NCBI RefSeq assembly: GCF_042665255.1
Contig: NZ_JBHTCD010000003.1
Source of the DNA: Insolitispirillum peregrinum
GTDB taxonomy: Bacteria > Pseudomonadota > Alphaproteobacteria > Rhodospirillales > Rhodospirillaceae
Direction: 5' to 3' (one strand)
Length of the DNA stretch: 64,000 nucleotides
The number at the start of each line of letters is the position of its first letter. Position 1 is the first letter of the stretch. A program made the position numbers and the translations under genes. Shown here in pieces: positions 27,011 through 35,348 of this stretch. The notes beneath the pieces were generated by a model. The model ran no database searches, was not told the origin of the DNA, and saw only the letters and a program-made list of their open reading frames with translations.

Positions 27011-27961
27011 CTATTGCTTGGCGGCGACGAGATCAGCGGTGCCTTGCCCGAGGGAGAAGGTGTATTCATACGAGGTGTGGTGGAACCGCTTGTCGGAATG
27101 GCCGAGGTGGACCGAAATGCCAAAGGTATAGGGCTTGCCTTCGACCAGCGGACGCCACGGCGCCGGAGCGGCCAGCGGACGCTGCATCACCACCGTCCAG
27201 GTGCCATCGGCATAGCTGGCGGTCGAGGTCAGTTGTCCCGGCAGTTCGGCGCGGGTATCAAAAATCTCGCCACCGATGGCTTCGGCCTTGTTCGGCGGGG
27301 TCAGGCGGGCCTGCCACCATTCCTGCATGTAACCGGCCGCCTTCAGCTCGGCCAGATCGGCATCGGGCTTCAGGGCATCGCCGCCCCCGGCGCGGGTCAG
27401 CTTGGCGCGGGTCTTCATCAGGTACTTGGTGCGGTTGGCGCCGTTGGCGGTGGGCATCGAACTGTTGTCTTCGTGGCAACTGGCCCAGCAGCCCGCGCGC
27501 ACGCCTTCCTTGACCGCTTCATCGTTAAAGATGATCGCCACCTTGGTCGGGGCCTTGGGGTCCATTTTGGTATCGGGCGAGGCCGGTTCCTTGAACTGGA
27601 AGCGGATATAGAACGCGCTGGCGTCATAGGCCATTTTGACGTTCGACACCACATGGCCGGGGAAGCTGGGGATCGGGGTCGGTTCGGCTTTTTTGCCCGA
27701 TACCATCAGGTCGCCCTGGGTCTTTTCTTCGCCAGCATGGCAGGCAATGCAGTTCTTTCCTGCCTTGAATTTATCGGCGGCGGAATGGTCGGCGGTGGTC
27801 AGGTTCCATTCCCACGATGTTTGCCCGGGATAGAGCATCACGATGTCCTTGCCCGGCACGCTGGACCAGTCGATGGCCAGCGCGGGCGAGGCGAATGCGA
27901 CCGGAGCCGCTGCCAGCAGGAGGCCGCTCGCGCTGTATTTGAGAAGATCAGTGATTTTCAT
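27011..27961 (-). CDS. Periplasmic cytochrome with ethylbenzene dehydrogenase-type haem domain
   Basis: 316 residues from the ATG at 27961 (MKITDLLKYSASG) with GAGG upstream; a start at 27979 is possible. Signal peptide ends near SPALA. One standard haem site is CIACH (in GKNCIACHAGEE). A second site reads CWASCH, with three residues between the cysteines instead of two. The rest (VKMAYDASAFYIRFQFKEP, VAIIFNDE, HTSYEYTFSLGQG) resembles the EB_dh haem-binding domain of DMSO-reductase-family gamma subunits. It overlaps the fusion gene by 14 bp and likely passes electrons in the periplasm between the membrane components and the decahaem protein. Confidence 0.78.
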   Translation of the reverse strand: MKITDLLKYSASGLLLAAAPVAFASPALAIDWSSVPGKDIVMLYPGQTSWEWNLTTADHSAADKFKAGKNCIACHAGEEKTQGDLMVSGKKAEPTPIPSFPGHVVSNVKMAYDASAFYIRFQFKEPASPDTKMDPKAPTKVAIIFNDEAVKEGVRAGCWASCHEDNSSMPTANGANRTKYLMKTRAKLTRAGGGDALKPDADLAELKAAGYMQEWWQARLTPPNKAEAIGGEIFDTRAELPGQLTSTASYADGTWTVVMQRPLAAPAPWRPLVEGKPYTFGISVHLGHSDKRFHHTSYEYTFSLGQGTADLVAAKQ

Positions 27962-29993
27962 TTGCACAACCTCTGTCAAAAAAAGCCGAACGGACGCGAA
28001 ACGCAGGACGCCCCGCTGGAGTCAGGGAGTTCGGACTAAAGGATTTCTGTTCAGGACCTGACCGGATGGAGAGCGGGCGCATGGCCCGGCGTTTTTTCCA
28101 CCACACAAACGGCGCGTGGCTGAGGTGATGGAGCAGGTAACAGGTGACCAGCACCGCAAAGGCCATGTGCGCCAGCGCGACCCAGGCGGTGGAGCGGACG
28201 GCGGCAAACTGGTGCGGGATCAGCTCGGGCCACCAGAACACCAGCCCGCTGGCGACGATCAGCGGGACAAAGGCGAACATTGCCACGCTGTCGAGGCTCC
28301 ACGACCAGCGGCGCTGGTAGATCAGGGTCAGGGCGATGAACACCAGAAAGCCGACACTGACCGCCAACCCGGACCATTCATGCAGGTCCGCCGACCATTC
28401 GATGCCGACCAGATTGAACGGCGAGTGCGGGAAGTGCAGCGCCAGCCCGGTGAGCAGCAGCAGGCTCATCAGGGTTGAATGCACCCGGTGCCACCAGGTG
28501 AAGCCCCGCCGCATGGCATGGGTGCGCTGTTCGAGGGCGGCAATCCCGGCGCTGCTGTCGCGTCCGAGGGTCTCGTCCAGCAGACGGGCCAACTGCGGCA
28601 CGCATTGCCCACAGGTGGCCCCGGCGCGGGTGGCGGTGGTCAGTTGCGGGACGGTGGTCAGCCCCTGATCGCGGATGGCGGCTTGCAGGCTGTCACGGGT
28701 GAGGGCGGCGCACTGGCAGATGATCATCTCGCCGCTGGCGGCCTCGACCGCTCCGTGCAGAACCGACCGCTCGCACAGATGGCCGACGTCGCTGCCGCTG
28801 GCGATCCAGTGGCTGAGCTGGCTGCTGTTGCCGGTTTCCCCCACCAGCACCGCCGACAGTACCCGACCGGCGTGCAGCACCACCTTTTTATAAATGCCCT
28901 CGTCCGGCTGGTGGTGGACCAGCGGGCGGCGCTCGGGGTGGTCTTCGTCCGGGGCGGCTTCCCCGCCACAGAACACCGCCAGCGAGGGGATTTTCAGCAC
29001 GGTGGACTGCGCGGCAACGGTGAACGGGGCGGGGGTACCGTCGTGCAGAACCTCGGCCAGAACGGTGGCCATGTCGTACAGCGGGCGGACCAGCCCAAAG
29101 GTCTGGCCGTCAAATTCGACGCATTCGCCCAAGGCAAAAATGCCGGGGTGCGAGGTGCGCAGATGGCCGTCTACCAGCACGCCGCGCCCGACGTTCAGAC
29201 CACAGTCTGCCGCCAGCGCGGTATGGGGCCGGATGCCGACCGCCACCACCACCAGATCGGCGGGCAGCGTCTCGCCCGAGGTCAGGCTGACCCCTTGCAC
29301 CCTGCCGTCACCCTGTAAGGCGTTGGCCTGGGTGTCCGTCAGGCAGCGGATGCCGTGGCGGTCCAGATGATCGGCAATCATCGTGCCAGCGGTGGCATCA
29401 ACCAGCCGTTCCATCAAAGTGGCGGCCATGTGAACCACCGTGACATCCATGCCGCGCTGCTTCAGGCCCCAGGCGGCTTCCAGTCCCAGCACTCCGCCGC
29501 CGATCACCACCGCGTGCCGGTGTTGCTGTGCCGCCGCCAGCATCGCTTCGACATCGCGCAGCGAGCGGAAGCTGACCACATTGTCCAGCCCGATCCCCGG
29601 CAGCGGCGGCATGATGGCATCGGCTCCGGTGGCCAGCACCAACCGGTCCCAGCGTTCGGTATGACCGCTGGCGGTGCGCAGGCTGCCGCCCTGCTGATGG
29701 GCATCAGGAGAGCTGTGGTCGGGCAGGATGTGCACCACCGCGTCGCCTTGATGCAGGGTGATGCCGCGCTCGGCATACCACGACGCCGGGTGGGTGTGGA
29801 TTTGCTCGGGGCTTTTGTCGCCAGCCAGCAGCGACGACAGGTGGACGCGGTTATAGCCCGCCACCGGCTCGGCGCCAAAAACGCTGATGCGGAAGGAGCG
29901 GGTTGGCTGGCTGGTCAGCAGTTCCAGCAGGCGAACCGCCGCCATGCCGTTTCCGACCACCACCAGATGTGGTAAAGACGCAGGCGTGCTCAT
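27948..29993 (-). CDS. Fusion: NirB-like FAD/NAD(P) oxidoreductase, BFD [2Fe-2S], cytochrome b
   Basis: 681 residues from the ATG at 29993 (GGAGG upstream; start overlaps the preceding stop as TGATG). Residues ~8-400 are a two-dinucleotide-fold reductase like the N-terminal part of nitrite reductase NirB: FAD motif VVVGNGMAAVRLLELL, YNRVHLSSLLAG, NAD(P) motif VVIGGGVLGLEAAWGL (163-178), and GIFALGECVEF. Residues ~423-470 are a BFD-like domain with Cys426, Cys428, Cys461 and Cys464 (ICQC and CGQC). Residues ~495-630 have about four membrane segments with several His (HRVHS, ALHFPH, DLHEW, LAHM, LLHHLSH), as in di-haem cytochrome b561-type proteins. The catalytic sirohaem part of NirB is missing. 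The design suggests electron exchange between NAD(P)H and membrane haems. Confidence 0.85.
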   Translation of the reverse strand: MSTPASLPHLVVVGNGMAAVRLLELLTSQPTRSFRISVFGAEPVAGYNRVHLSSLLAGDKSPEQIHTHPASWYAERGITLHQGDAVVHILPDHSSPDAHQQGGSLRTASGHTERWDRLVLATGADAIMPPLPGIGLDNVVSFRSLRDVEAMLAAAQQHRHAVVIGGGVLGLEAAWGLKQRGMDVTVVHMAATLMERLVDATAGTMIADHLDRHGIRCLTDTQANALQGDGRVQGVSLTSGETLPADLVVVAVGIRPHTALAADCGLNVGRGVLVDGHLRTSHPGIFALGECVEFDGQTFGLVRPLYDMATVLAEVLHDGTPAPFTVAAQSTVLKIPSLAVFCGGEAAPDEDHPERRPLVHHQPDEGIYKKVVLHAGRVLSAVLVGETGNSSQLSHWIASGSDVGHLCERSVLHGAVEAASGEMIICQCAALTRDSLQAAIRDQGLTTVPQLTTATRAGATCGQCVPQLARLLDETLGRDSSAGIAALEQRTHAMRRGFTWWHRVHSTLMSLLLLTGLALHFPHSPFNLVGIEWSADLHEWSGLAVSVGFLVFIALTLIYQRRWSWSLDSVAMFAFVPLIVASGLVFWWPELIPHQFAAVRSTAWVALAHMAFAVLVTCYLLHHLSHAPFVWWKKRRAMRPLSIRSGPEQKSFSPNSLTPAGRPAFRVRSAFFDRGCANENH

Positions 29994-31066
29994 CAGCGGT
30001 CCTCCCTGTTGGATGCCGGTGGGGTGGATGCAGGGGGCGTCCGGCGCAGGCGACGCCACAGCAGGCGCAGCAGGATGACCACCGCCGTCAGGCTGACCAG
30101 CGCCAGCGCCGACAGTTCCAGCCACTGGTTGCGGTTGGCTCCCATCACATAGATTTCGCCCAGCCATGGCGCGTTGCGGAACCCGCCCCAGCCGTCGTCG
30201 CTGTCGCGCAGCATTTTCTTGTACAGACGCTTGCCCAGTTCACCGTCGTCGCTGTGACAGGCGGCGCAATCCCGCACGGCCTTTTCCTTTGGCAGCACGG
30301 TGTGCGACAGGGTCAGTTCGGGAACCGGCGTGTGGCAGTCCATGCAGCGCACCTGCGCAAAGTGCAGGTCCTGTTCCGGCAGCCAGTCATGGGCAACCGC
30401 CATGTCCGGTCGCTTGTCCTTCGGTTTCCACTTGGCGTAGGTGGCGTCATCACCATGGCAGGTCAGGCACTGGGTGTTGTCCTGTTCGGTGGCCATGTGC
30501 GCCGAGCCGATTTTCGACGCCTTTTTCATGATGTGGGCTTCGTGGCAGGACAGGCAGGTAAAGCTGGCGCCCAGTTCCTTGAAATGGACCGAAGCCTTGA
30601 ATTCCGGCTCGATGATCTTGGCCGGTTGCTGGTGGCACTCGATGCAGCCCTTGATCTTTTCCTTGGCCTTGGGCAGGTGCGGATAGGGCACATAGGCCTC
30701 GGTGTGGCAATCCTTGCAGGCCATCTTGCCGTGGTCGCCCATCTCGAAGCGGTGGGCATCCTGGGTCAGGGTGGCCAGCAGCTTCAGGTCCATCCCGGCG
30801 CGCGGCGGGTTTTTCACCCCGTCCTCGCTGTGGCAGGACAGGCAGTCGGCGTTCCACTTCCTGATTTTGGCTGGCAGCTCCGGGTCGGCTTCGGTCAGGC
30901 CGAAGTCATCGCCGCCGCCGAAATCATCGCTGGCGGCCTCTTCGGCGCGGGCGGGCGCACTGCCAAAGCCCTGCGGCAGCCCGCTGATCAGCAGGGTTGC
31001 CAGCAGAAAAAAGGCAACAAAAAAGGGTTTCGGCGCGATGCGCCGAAGGCGAAAGCCCTGAATCAC
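29993..31066 (-). CDS. Membrane-anchored heptahaem c-type cytochrome
   Basis: 357 residues, starting at a GTG (31066) with GGGGA upstream. The signal segment is FFVAFFLLATLLISGLP. Seven CXXCH sites follow: CLSCH, CKDCH, CIECH, CLSCH, CLTCH, CMDCH and CAACH. A C-terminal membrane helix (LELSALALVSLTAVVILLRLLW) and basic tail would anchor it in the inner membrane with the haems in the periplasm. After the signal lies an acidic DDFGGGDDFGL stretch, echoed in the porin gene's N-terminus. It is the first gene of the cluster, next to the flavoprotein-cytochrome b fusion with which it presumably exchanges electrons. I did not recognise a named family. Confidence 0.85.
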   Translation of the reverse strand: MIQGFRLRRIAPKPFFVAFFLLATLLISGLPQGFGSAPARAEEAASDDFGGGDDFGLTEADPELPAKIRKWNADCLSCHSEDGVKNPPRAGMDLKLLATLTQDAHRFEMGDHGKMACKDCHTEAYVPYPHLPKAKEKIKGCIECHQQPAKIIEPEFKASVHFKELGASFTCLSCHEAHIMKKASKIGSAHMATEQDNTQCLTCHGDDATYAKWKPKDKRPDMAVAHDWLPEQDLHFAQVRCMDCHTPVPELTLSHTVLPKEKAVRDCAACHSDDGELGKRLYKKMLRDSDDGWGGFRNAPWLGEIYVMGANRNQWLELSALALVSLTAVVILLRLLWRRLRRTPPASTPPASNREDR

Positions 31067-31410
31067 TCCACGTCATCCCCACCAGTCGACGGCGCGAAAG
31101 CCGTCTATTCACAAACAGTGAAATATCCCCTGAGTAACAAGGTATTACGGCTCGATATCAGGAATGAGAGTCACTTTCAATATGCAGATGCGAATGCACC
31201 GCATTATCTATTTGTGGTGATTTTGCCGCCAGCAGAGTCCATATATGGTGTACAGATAAGAATGAATCTTAATATAGTGGAGTTTTCGGGTGGGTTTTTG
31301 GCAGGAATAAGGCGGAATCATGGCGACGAATCACGGTGTCGCCACATTATTGCCAGATTGTAATGCATTCTATGATTGTTTAAATCTACTTTTACGTGTT
31401 TTTTCTGGCA
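31067..31410. other. AT-rich non-coding region upstream of the cytochrome cluster
   Basis: About 340 bp, much richer in A and T than its surroundings, lying just upstream of the first cytochrome gene. It is the likely promoter region of the five-gene cluster. I looked for an FNR-type TTGAT-N4-ATCAA box and did not find one. No gene is supported here. Confidence 0.6.
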
Positions 31411-31439
31411 AAAAAAAAGGCCGCCCTTGCGGACGGCCT
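31411..31439 (-). terminator. Terminator on the minus strand downstream of ettA
   Basis: On the minus strand, AGGCCGTCC pairs with a GGGCGGCCT arm and is followed by a run of at least eight T (31411-31418 read as A on the plus strand). It lies past ettA and repeat copy R4 and shields the cytochrome cluster from ettA transcription. Confidence 0.8.
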
Positions 31440-31466
31440 CCCGAGTTCCATATGCTTGCCAATAGT

Positions 31467-31755
31467 ACTAGAGCCGTGAGCGTTAAACCTGACGCCACAA
31501 TACCCGACAGTTTGAAAACAAAAGCGGGCTGCCGCCCGGACCTGCCCGGGGCCTCCGGCCCCGAACGTTCATTTGGGCCTGAGGCCCCGAACCCCCATTT
31601 TTTCTTTTATAATCAAAGGAATGGGGTCTGGGGCCTTAAGGCCCCAGCGAGGTGTGGAGCAGCGCTCCACGGTCTTGCTTTCCTGCTGTCATGTCGTGTG
31701 ACCTGACGCAGGCACGCTGCTCTAACCTTCTGTTCTGTCGCATTGTTCCGTGCGG
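31467..31755 (-). repeat. Mosaic repeat copy R4 (reverse orientation, with gamma)
   Basis: Starts with the reversed far half of beta (CGTTAAACCTGACGC), then gamma (31496-31700), the other half of beta (GGCACGCTGCTCTAACC), and a short alpha remnant ending near the ettA stop. The 9-bp sequence ACCTGACGC occurs at 31487-31495 and again at 31701-31709, directly at both gamma ends. Confidence 0.8.
31496..31700 (-). mobile_element. Gamma MITE-like element, copy in R4
   Basis: 205 bp, the longest gamma copy, with somewhat decayed ends (CACAATACCCGACAG at the left). A perfect 9-bp direct repeat, ACCTGACGC, flanks it. It holds the shared GGAGCAGCGCTCC hairpin and a GGGGCCTTAAGGCCCC palindrome. Confidence 0.72.
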
Positions 31756-31756
31756 A

Positions 31757-33436
31757 TTAGCGGTGAACCGGCTTGTACTTGATGCGGTGCGGCTGGTCGG
31801 CATCGGCCCCCAGACGGCGCTTCTTGTCGGCTTCGTAGTCCTGGAAGTTGCCTTCGAACCACTCGACGTGGGAATCGCCCTCATAGGCCATGATGTGGGT
31901 GGCAATACGGTCGAGGAACCAGCGATCGTGGGAGATGACCACGGCGCAGCCCGGGAAGTCGAGCAGGGCGTCTTCCAGCGCGCGCAGGGTGTCAACGTCA
32001 AGGTCGTTGGTCGGTTCGTCAAGCAGCAGGACGTTGGCACCGGACTTCAGCATCTTGGCCAGATGGACGCGGTTGCGTTCCCCACCGGACAACTGGCCGA
32101 CCTTTTTCTGCTGGTCGCCGCCCTTGAAGTTGAACGAGCCGACATAGGCGCGCGACTGGATCTTGCGCTTGCCGAGGTCGATTTCGTCCTGACCGTCCGA
32201 GATTTCGTCCCACACGGTCTTGTTGTCGTCCAGCGCATCGCGGCTCTGGTCGATGTAGCCGAGGCTGACGGTCTCCCCGACGCGGATCGAGCCGGCATCG
32301 GGGGTTTCCGCGCCGGTCAACAGCTTGAACAGGGTGGTTTTACCGGCACCGTTCGGGCCGATCACGCCGACGATCCCGCCCGGCGGCAGACGGAAGGTCA
32401 GGTTTTCAAACAGCAGGCGATCGCCAAAGGACTTGGTCAGGTTTTCGGCCTCGATCACCACGTTGCCGAGGCGCTCGGGGGTCGGGATGACGATCTGGGC
32501 GGTACCGGGGGCCTTGTCGTTGGACTTGGCAACCAGATCCTCGAAGGCGGTGATACGGGCCTTCTGCTTGGCCTGACGGCCCTTGGGGTTGGCGCGGATC
32601 CAGTCGAGTTCCTGGGTGATGATGCGCTGACGGGCGTCTTCTTCGCGTGATTCCTGTTCCAGACGTTTCTGCTTCTGCTCCAGCCACGCCGAGTAATTCC
32701 CCTCGTAGGGGATGGCGCGGCCACGGTCCAGTTCCAGAATCCAGCTGGTGACGTTGTCGAGGAAGTAACGATCGTGGGTAACGGCGACCACGGTGCCTTC
32801 GTACTCTTCGAGGAATCGTTCCAGCCAGAACACGCTTTCGGCGTCGAGGTGGTTGGTCGGTTCGTCAAGCAGCAGCATGTCCGGGCGCGACAGCAGCAGG
32901 CGGGCCAGCGCCACGCGGCGGCGTTCCCCACCGGACAGCTTGGTCACGTCGGCATCGCCATCGGGACAGCGCAGGGCGTCCATGGCGATTTCGACCTTGC
33001 GTTCGACATCCCAGCCGTCGCAGGCGTCGATCTTTTCCTGCAGGTCGCCCTGTTCGGCGATCAGGTCGTTCATCTCGTCGTCGCTCAGCTCTTCGGCAAA
33101 GCGGGCAGAGACTTCATCGAAACGCTGGCGCAGGGTAAAGACCTCGCCCGCGCCTTCCATGACGTTCTCGAGCACGGTCTTGTTCGGATCGAGCTGGGGT
33201 TCCTGCGGCAGATAGCCGACCTTGACGCCTTCGGCGGCACGGGCTTCACCGCTGAATTCCTTGTCCCAGCCAGCCATGATGCGCAGCAGGGTCGATTTAC
33301 CGGCGCCGTTGTAGCCGAGCACACCGATCTTCGCCCCCGGCAGGAACGACAGATGAACCCCTTCCACAACCTTGCGGCCACCAGGGTAAACCTTGGTCAG
33401 ATCGCGCATGGTGTAGATGTACTGGTAGGCGGCCAT
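31757..33436 (-). CDS. ettA: Energy-dependent translational throttle protein EttA
   Basis: 559 residues from MAAYQYIYTMRDLTKVYPGG at 33436; an open extension upstream to 33601 is not family-like. This ABC-F protein has two ATPase domains (Walker A GYNGAGKST and GPNGAGKTT, signatures LSGGERRRVALARLLL and LSGGERNRVHLAK, Walker B LLLDEPTNHLD and LLLDEPTNDLD) and no membrane part. EttA binds the ribosomal E site and gates entry into elongation according to energy state. The TMRDLTKVYPGGRKVVEG start and the arm between the domains match EttA rather than other ABC-F proteins. Confidence 0.95.
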   Translation of the reverse strand: MAAYQYIYTMRDLTKVYPGGRKVVEGVHLSFLPGAKIGVLGYNGAGKSTLLRIMAGWDKEFSGEARAAEGVKVGYLPQEPQLDPNKTVLENVMEGAGEVFTLRQRFDEVSARFAEELSDDEMNDLIAEQGDLQEKIDACDGWDVERKVEIAMDALRCPDGDADVTKLSGGERRRVALARLLLSRPDMLLLDEPTNHLDAESVFWLERFLEEYEGTVVAVTHDRYFLDNVTSWILELDRGRAIPYEGNYSAWLEQKQKRLEQESREEDARQRIITQELDWIRANPKGRQAKQKARITAFEDLVAKSNDKAPGTAQIVIPTPERLGNVVIEAENLTKSFGDRLLFENLTFRLPPGGIVGVIGPNGAGKTTLFKLLTGAETPDAGSIRVGETVSLGYIDQSRDALDDNKTVWDEISDGQDEIDLGKRKIQSRAYVGSFNFKGGDQQKKVGQLSGGERNRVHLAKMLKSGANVLLLDEPTNDLDVDTLRALEDALLDFPGCAVVISHDRWFLDRIATHIMAYEGDSHVEWFEGNFQDYEADKKRRLGADADQPHRIKYKPVHR

Positions 33437-33871
33437 GAAACCTCCGGCATTGAAGAGAAGAAAGACCCGCAGATGCGCTGGGTGTTTGGGGAAGGGTTGT
33501 ACCCCACTCGCCAGGGATTGGAAAGGGTTTGCGTGCGTTTGACGGGCGCATGGGGGGCTGGCATGGAAGATGCTGGATAACTGAACGCTTTGGTCGCGCA
33601 TAACGGCAAGAAATGCTGCGCGACTCCGATTCAGGATACCCCCATAGGATGCGACCAGGCTAAAGTGTATGTTATTTCAATTCCTTGCCAGAGTTTGTGC
33701 AGGGAGTATCCCAAAAAGGGTTAGCCGTAAAAAAGGGGGTGTTTTTGCAAAGTGCGTTGCATTTTGCGAATGCGCCTCGGTTGGTTTGCATTTTGCTGCT
33801 GCAATTTGCAAGGCGTTGCATGTGAACGTCCCGTGTGCAGGGGCTCGGGCCGGATAAGGAGACAGGCGTTG
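33437..33871. other. Intergenic region between ettA and the PAS gene
   Basis: 435 bp between divergent genes, without a supported gene. The half nearer the PAS gene (33744-33822) holds a cluster of TTGCA/TGCAA motifs: TTTTGCAAAG, GTTGCATTTTGC, TTTGCATTTTGC and TGCAATTTGCAAGGCGTTGCA. Such clustering may mark an operator region. Confidence 0.5.
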
Positions 33872-34939
33872 ATGCTGACCATCAGTGTGCCGACAGCGAT
33901 GCTGCTGATGACGATTGTTTCCTTGAGTCTGGCAGGGATGACGCTGCTGGTGTGGGGCTTGCTCGAGCGTCACCGGGCGGTTCTGGTGTGGGCGATTGCC
34001 CATGCCCTGTGGGCCGGATCGATCCTTTTGCTGATGGGGCGGGGGATTCTGCCCGACGTATTGAGCATCCTGCTGGCCAATGCGATGGCGGTTTCCTCGC
34101 TGATCGCGGTCTGGTGGGGGGTGGCGCTGTTTATTGGCAAACCGCTGCCCATGTTGGGAACCGCCAGTATTTCGACCGCTTACGGGCTGGCTTTTCCGTG
34201 GCTGACGTGGATCACCCCCAGCCTGTCTGCCCGGGTGGTGGTGGTGCGTCTGCTGATGCTGTTTGCCTTGACCGGTGCCCTGCACACCCTGCTGGCCAAC
34301 AGGAAAAGGATTGGCAACACCAAGGCGATCCTGCTGAGCCTGATTGGCCTGTTGCCGGGGATGCTGGTGATGGGCGGAACGTTGATCGGGGCGGTGTTGA
34401 CCTGGGAGTCGCCTGCGGCCTTCTTTGAGCATCCGGTGGTCAGGATGACCGTGATCGGCGGGATCGTTGCCAATCTGGCCTGGGGATTGAGCGTGTTGTT
34501 TCTGGTCATCGAACGGCGGTCGCTGCTGCGCGAGCAGGATGAAGCGGTTCACCATGTCCTGACCGAACAGAGCGTGGTCGGGCTGTACATGATCGAAGGC
34601 GATCGCTTTACCTACGTCAACAATGCCTGTGCGGACATTTTCGGCTATTGCCCGCAGGTGCTGGTCGATGAAATGCAGGTCTCTGATCTGGCAATCCCCG
34701 AGGATCGTGAGCGCCTGAGTGAAGGCTTGCGGCGCTATGCCAGCGGGGAACTGAACGGACGCCGCTATCATTACCGCGCCCAGCGGCGCAACGGCGAGCT
34801 GGTCGATATCGAAGGCGAAGCCCGTCTGGCCCATTGGCAGGGACGCAATGTGGTGGTCGGGGTGATGGTTGCCCTCGGTGGGACTGCCTCACCTGTTCCG
34901 CAGCCTGAAAACCTGCGGCTGGCCGGGTCACTGCCCTGA
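33872..34939 (+). CDS. Membrane protein with C-terminal PAS domain
   Basis: 355 residues from the ATG at 33872, with AAGGAGA ~9 bp upstream; an open extension to 33752 is not convincing. The first ~215 residues hold about seven membrane segments. Residues ~225-335 form a PAS domain (VVGLYMIEGDRFTYVNNACADIFGY-like, split here for length; IPEDRERLSEGLRRY). No kinase, GGDEF, EAL or methyl-accepting domain follows, so the protein has a sensor but no recognised output. It may work with a separate partner or be the remnant of a longer signalling protein. It is convergent with the DUF1850 gene, 13 bp away. Confidence 0.75.
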   Translation: MLTISVPTAMLLMTIVSLSLAGMTLLVWGLLERHRAVLVWAIAHALWAGSILLLMGRGILPDVLSILLANAMAVSSLIAVWWGVALFIGKPLPMLGTASISTAYGLAFPWLTWITPSLSARVVVVRLLMLFALTGALHTLLANRKRIGNTKAILLSLIGLLPGMLVMGGTLIGAVLTWESPAAFFEHPVVRMTVIGGIVANLAWGLSVLFLVIERRSLLREQDEAVHHVLTEQSVVGLYMIEGDRFTYVNNACADIFGYCPQVLVDEMQVSDLAIPEDRERLSEGLRRYASGELNGRRYHYRAQRRNGELVDIEGEARLAHWQGRNVVVGVMVALGGTASPVPQPENLRLAGSLP

Positions 34940-34952
34940 TTGATCTCTTGTT

Positions 34953-35348
34953 TTAACGAACGCCGGAACAAACACCCAGACGGATCGGGTGGGTATCGCC
35001 CGCCGGACGTCCGGCCCATGCGGCCAGCGGGGCGCACTGGCCCGTAACGCACAGGGTGGCCGGGGCGGTAAAGGCACTGTCTGGTATGATCAGCTCCTTC
35101 TGCGGGGGCAGGTCGGGGTGATAGGCATACCAACCGTCATGAAACCGCGCCTCGGGCGGAGGCTCCATTCCGGCGCCGCTGCCCCGGATGCGGGCGTCTC
35201 CGGCCTGCAGGCCTGCCGGGGTTGCTTGCCACTGTTCTTCCCACTGGACCTTTTCAACCGAATGCTGCCAGGCCAACGTTGCCGTGCTGCCGGGGAGAGC
35301 GTGTAACGCTCCCCCCAGGACGCCAATGCACAGGGTCAGAGCACTCAC
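34953..35348 (-). CDS. DUF1850 protein of the TRAP-TAXI transporter
   Basis: 131 residues from a GTG at 35348 that overlaps the TRAP permease stop by 4 bp (GTGA) and has GGAG upstream. The N-terminus is hydrophobic and signal-like. The motifs LAWQHSVEKVQWEEQW, ARIRGSGAGMEPP and the Cys pair in TLCVTGQCAPL identify DUF1850, a family regularly encoded with TAXI-type TRAP transporters. Its function is unknown; it is probably periplasmic. Confidence 0.88.
   Translation of the reverse strand: MSALTLCIGVLGGALHALPGSTATLAWQHSVEKVQWEEQWQATPAGLQAGDARIRGSGAGMEPPPEARFHDGWYAYHPDLPPQKELIIPDSAFTAPATLCVTGQCAPLAAWAGRPAGDTHPIRLGVCSGVR

Noticed and set aside
31067..31410. FNR or other redox-regulator box upstream of the cytochrome cluster
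   Set aside because: No TTGAT-N4-ATCAA-like palindrome was found by eye; the AT-rich sequence alone is not evidence.
31320..31706. 128-codon frame upstream of ettA
   Set aside because: It crosses a terminator and the gamma repeat and shows no domain or good start.
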